Under the pieces are notes generated by a model. The model did no database searches, had not been told where the DNA came from, and saw only the letters and a list, made by a program, of their open reading frames with translations. 64,000 nucleotides of DNA from Flavobacteriia bacterium (GTDB lineage Bacteria > Bacteroidota > Bacteroidia > Flavobacteriales > Weeksellaceae), in assembly GCA_015999765.1 (NCBI GenBank), contig JAECQR010000002.1, positions 62,001 to 126,000 on the forward strand, given 5' to 3'. This document shows positions 62,602-64,000 of the stretch, one piece after another (the first letter of the stretch is position 1; every line of letters begins with the position of its first letter). Both the position numbers and the translations under genes were made by a program.

Positions 62602-64000
62602 ATGAAAAATATATTTAAAATAATAATGGTATTAATCTTACCATTGCTTTTAATCACCGCTTGTCGGGAAGATGCCGACCGTAACTGGACTACTCCCGAA
62701 GCATCGTTTAAGTTACACGATACTACCTTGGGCGCTACAGTATTGTATCCATCGATGGAGAATAATCCTTACATCCTTACGTGGGATAAAGTTGCGGGAG
62801 CTTCTTCCTATTCAGTTGTGGTTTCTTCAACTGAAGACTTTGCTGCGAAAGCAGTTTTGGGTACATCTTCCACGAACACCCTTACCTCTTCAATAGGAGA
62901 GTTGAATACAGCGATGTTGCAGGCAGGTATCAGCCCGTATGCTCCATCAAAAGTCTATGTAAGAGTAGAGAACGGAAATGCAGTGTCTAATACCATTTCA
63001 TTCACTGTAACTCCTTATCCGGTTGATAAACCCGTGATTACTAAACCAACTGCCGGCCAGTCTATCGTTTTAGATGCAGCGAACCCGTTAGTAACTGCGG
63101 CTACAGTAATGTGGACCGACTATTCTTACGGTACGGATGTGAATTATAACGTAGAAATTGCGCCGAAAGGCTCATCGGCTTTTTCTGCTGCCGGATCCAC
63201 TGTAAATACTAAAGAATTAGCTTGGAGTAATTTTACACTTAATGATGTGGCTTTAAAAGCAGGATTGCCGGTAGGTGTATCTTCAGAAGTTGATGTTCGT
63301 GTTACAGCTACTACAACCTCTACTGGTGGTACAATTACTAAAGTTTCTGACATTGTAACCTTCAAAGTAACTCCGTATCAACCGGCTTATATAAACTTTT
63401 ATCTAGTAGGTGGCGGTACTGCTGTAGGCTGGAACGCAGGTGGAGCGCAACTCCTGAAAAACACCAATGAAATTTCAGAGATTTATACTTACCTTGAACA
63501 GAACGGAGAATTCAGATTCCTTGGTCAGCAGGACTGGGGTCCGATTAATTACAGTTTAAACGCTTCTGGAATCAATGATTCGTACAAGTACTTTAATACT
63601 TGGTCAACTAATCTGGAACCTTCAGGAAACGAAAACATGAAGTTTACCGGAAATTCAGGAATGTACAAAATTACCATCAATCAAAACTCAAGAGACATTA
63701 CCGTTACGCCATCATCAGTGCCTACTTTGCCAACCAATGTTTATTTGGTAGGTTCAATTCAGGGATGGAATGCCGGTGCAGCGATCGAAATGACTCAGGT
63801 TGGCGATGGTGTTTATGAGCACACGATTGTAATCCCGGATGGTGCCGAATTCAAATTCCTTGGTCAGCAGGACTGGTCTGGAATGGAATGGGGAAATATC
63901 CACACCGGCGGAAACTCTGGTTTCTTAGGACCGAATGGTGACAATAACAACATCCAGTTCAATGGAGGTGGAAATACCTATGTGATTACCGCTAACATCA
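62602..64000 (+). CDS. SusE/SusF-like outer-membrane lipoprotein (3' partial)
   Basis: An open frame runs from ATG 62602 to the right edge without a stop, giving 466 codons. The product opens MKNIFKIIMVLILPLLL with a lipobox ending at Cys21 (LLITAC), then Ig-like SusE domains (YILTWDKVAGASSYSVVVSS; VTAATVMWTDYSYG) and at least two CBM-like modules beginning INFYLVGGGTAVGWN and NVYLVGSIQGWNAG. The two modules share EF(R/K)FLGQQDW and a 30-base stretch differing at one base. It is the fourth gene of the sus operon, in the position of susF. Confidence 0.9.
   Translation, partial: MKNIFKIIMVLILPLLLITACREDADRNWTTPEASFKLHDTTLGATVLYPSMENNPYILTWDKVAGASSYSVVVSSTEDFAAKAVLGTSSTNTLTSSIGELNTAMLQAGISPYAPSKVYVRVENGNAVSNTISFTVTPYPVDKPVITKPTAGQSIVLDAANPLVTAATVMWTDYSYGTDVNYNVEIAPKGSSAFSAAGSTVNTKELAWSNFTLNDVALKAGLPVGVSSEVDVRVTATTTSTGGTITKVSDIVTFKVTPYQPAYINFYLVGGGTAVGWNAGGAQLLKNTNEISEIYTYLEQNGEFRFLGQQDWGPINYSLNASGINDSYKYFNTWSTNLEPSGNENMKFTGNSGMYKITINQNSRDITVTPSSVPTLPTNVYLVGSIQGWNAGAAIEMTQVGDGVYEHTIVIPDGAEFKFLGQQDWSGMEWGNIHTGGNSGFLGPNGDNNNIQFNGGGNTYVITANI

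Noticed and set aside
1-64000. CRISPR array, prophage, transposase, toxin-antitoxin, restriction or other defence genes, tRNA/rRNA
   Set aside because: I looked for repeat-spacer patterns, transposase or integrase motifs, nuclease/methylase pairs and tRNA-like folds and found none.

Overview
The window looks like the chromosome of a flavobacterium of the Chryseobacterium/Kaistella group (Bacteroidota, family Weeksellaceae). Evidence: low GC; a SusC/SusD/SusE locus; a type IX secretion (T9SS) C-terminal sorting domain and a PorT-like protein; the neighbour pairs ubiE-porT and zapA-rny; and repeated promoter boxes of the Bacteroidota form TAnnTTTG with few Shine-Dalgarno sequences. This is core, housekeeping-type chromosome. 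I see no phage, insertion sequence, CRISPR array, tRNA or rRNA. Two genes are cut by the edges: a tamB-like gene on the left and a second SusE/SusF-type lipoprotein gene on the right.

Layout. 1-6.2 kb: tamB end, an Lrp/AsnC regulator, a small membrane protein, an Rrf2 regulator next to the di-iron Fe-S repair protein Ric, and an outer-membrane-type protein. 6.3-9.8 kb: split transketolase and a sodium:solute symporter. 10-17.3 kb: stress block with a small acetyltransferase, catalase, two pirins, an NAD(P)-binding reductase, an LLM flavin oxidoreductase and a DHA2-type efflux pump. 17.3-25.8 kb: asnB, an RNA m5C methyltransferase, a PhnA-like protein, an ABC ATPase, a YceI lipoprotein and alaS. 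25.9-31.2 kb: small membrane protein, acetyltransferase, metallophosphoesterase, KAS III-like enzyme, ubiE/menG and porT. 31.3-33.8 kb: coiled-coil protein, zapA, a structured RNA that I read as 6S RNA, and rny. 33.8-43.7 kb: thioesterase, ArsC-like protein, Hsp20, gcvT, idi, a HAD protein with a serA-like dehydrogenase, mscL, nnr, lgt, yidD and rarA. 43.8-53.7 kb: secreted M1 peptidase, a secreted plug-like protein, a GH43-like protein, pepE, dnaA, a phosphatase and an RsmI-like methyltransferase. 53.7-64 kb: lipoproteins, metG, and a susC-susD-susE-susF-like operon whose SusE/SusF proteins point to starch or another alpha-glucan.

How genes work together. The Rrf2 regulator has three C-terminal cysteines and sits directly upstream of ric; an almost perfect dyad covers the -33 element of the ric promoter, so this looks like a compact nitrosative/oxidative stress switch. 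The pirin-reductase-LLM cluster reads as one operon behind two adjacent ATGT/ACAT dyads, plausibly an electrophile or quinone response. The sus-type operon would bind, import and start breakdown of a glucan. Most transcription units end in clear hairpin-plus-U-tract terminators, many usable from both sides. No clearly new multi-gene system is present. The best leads are regulatory or structural: the Rrf2/ric dyad, the pirin operators, the zapA-rny RNA, near-leaderless promoters, a dispersed hairpin repeat and a recent internal duplication in the last gene.
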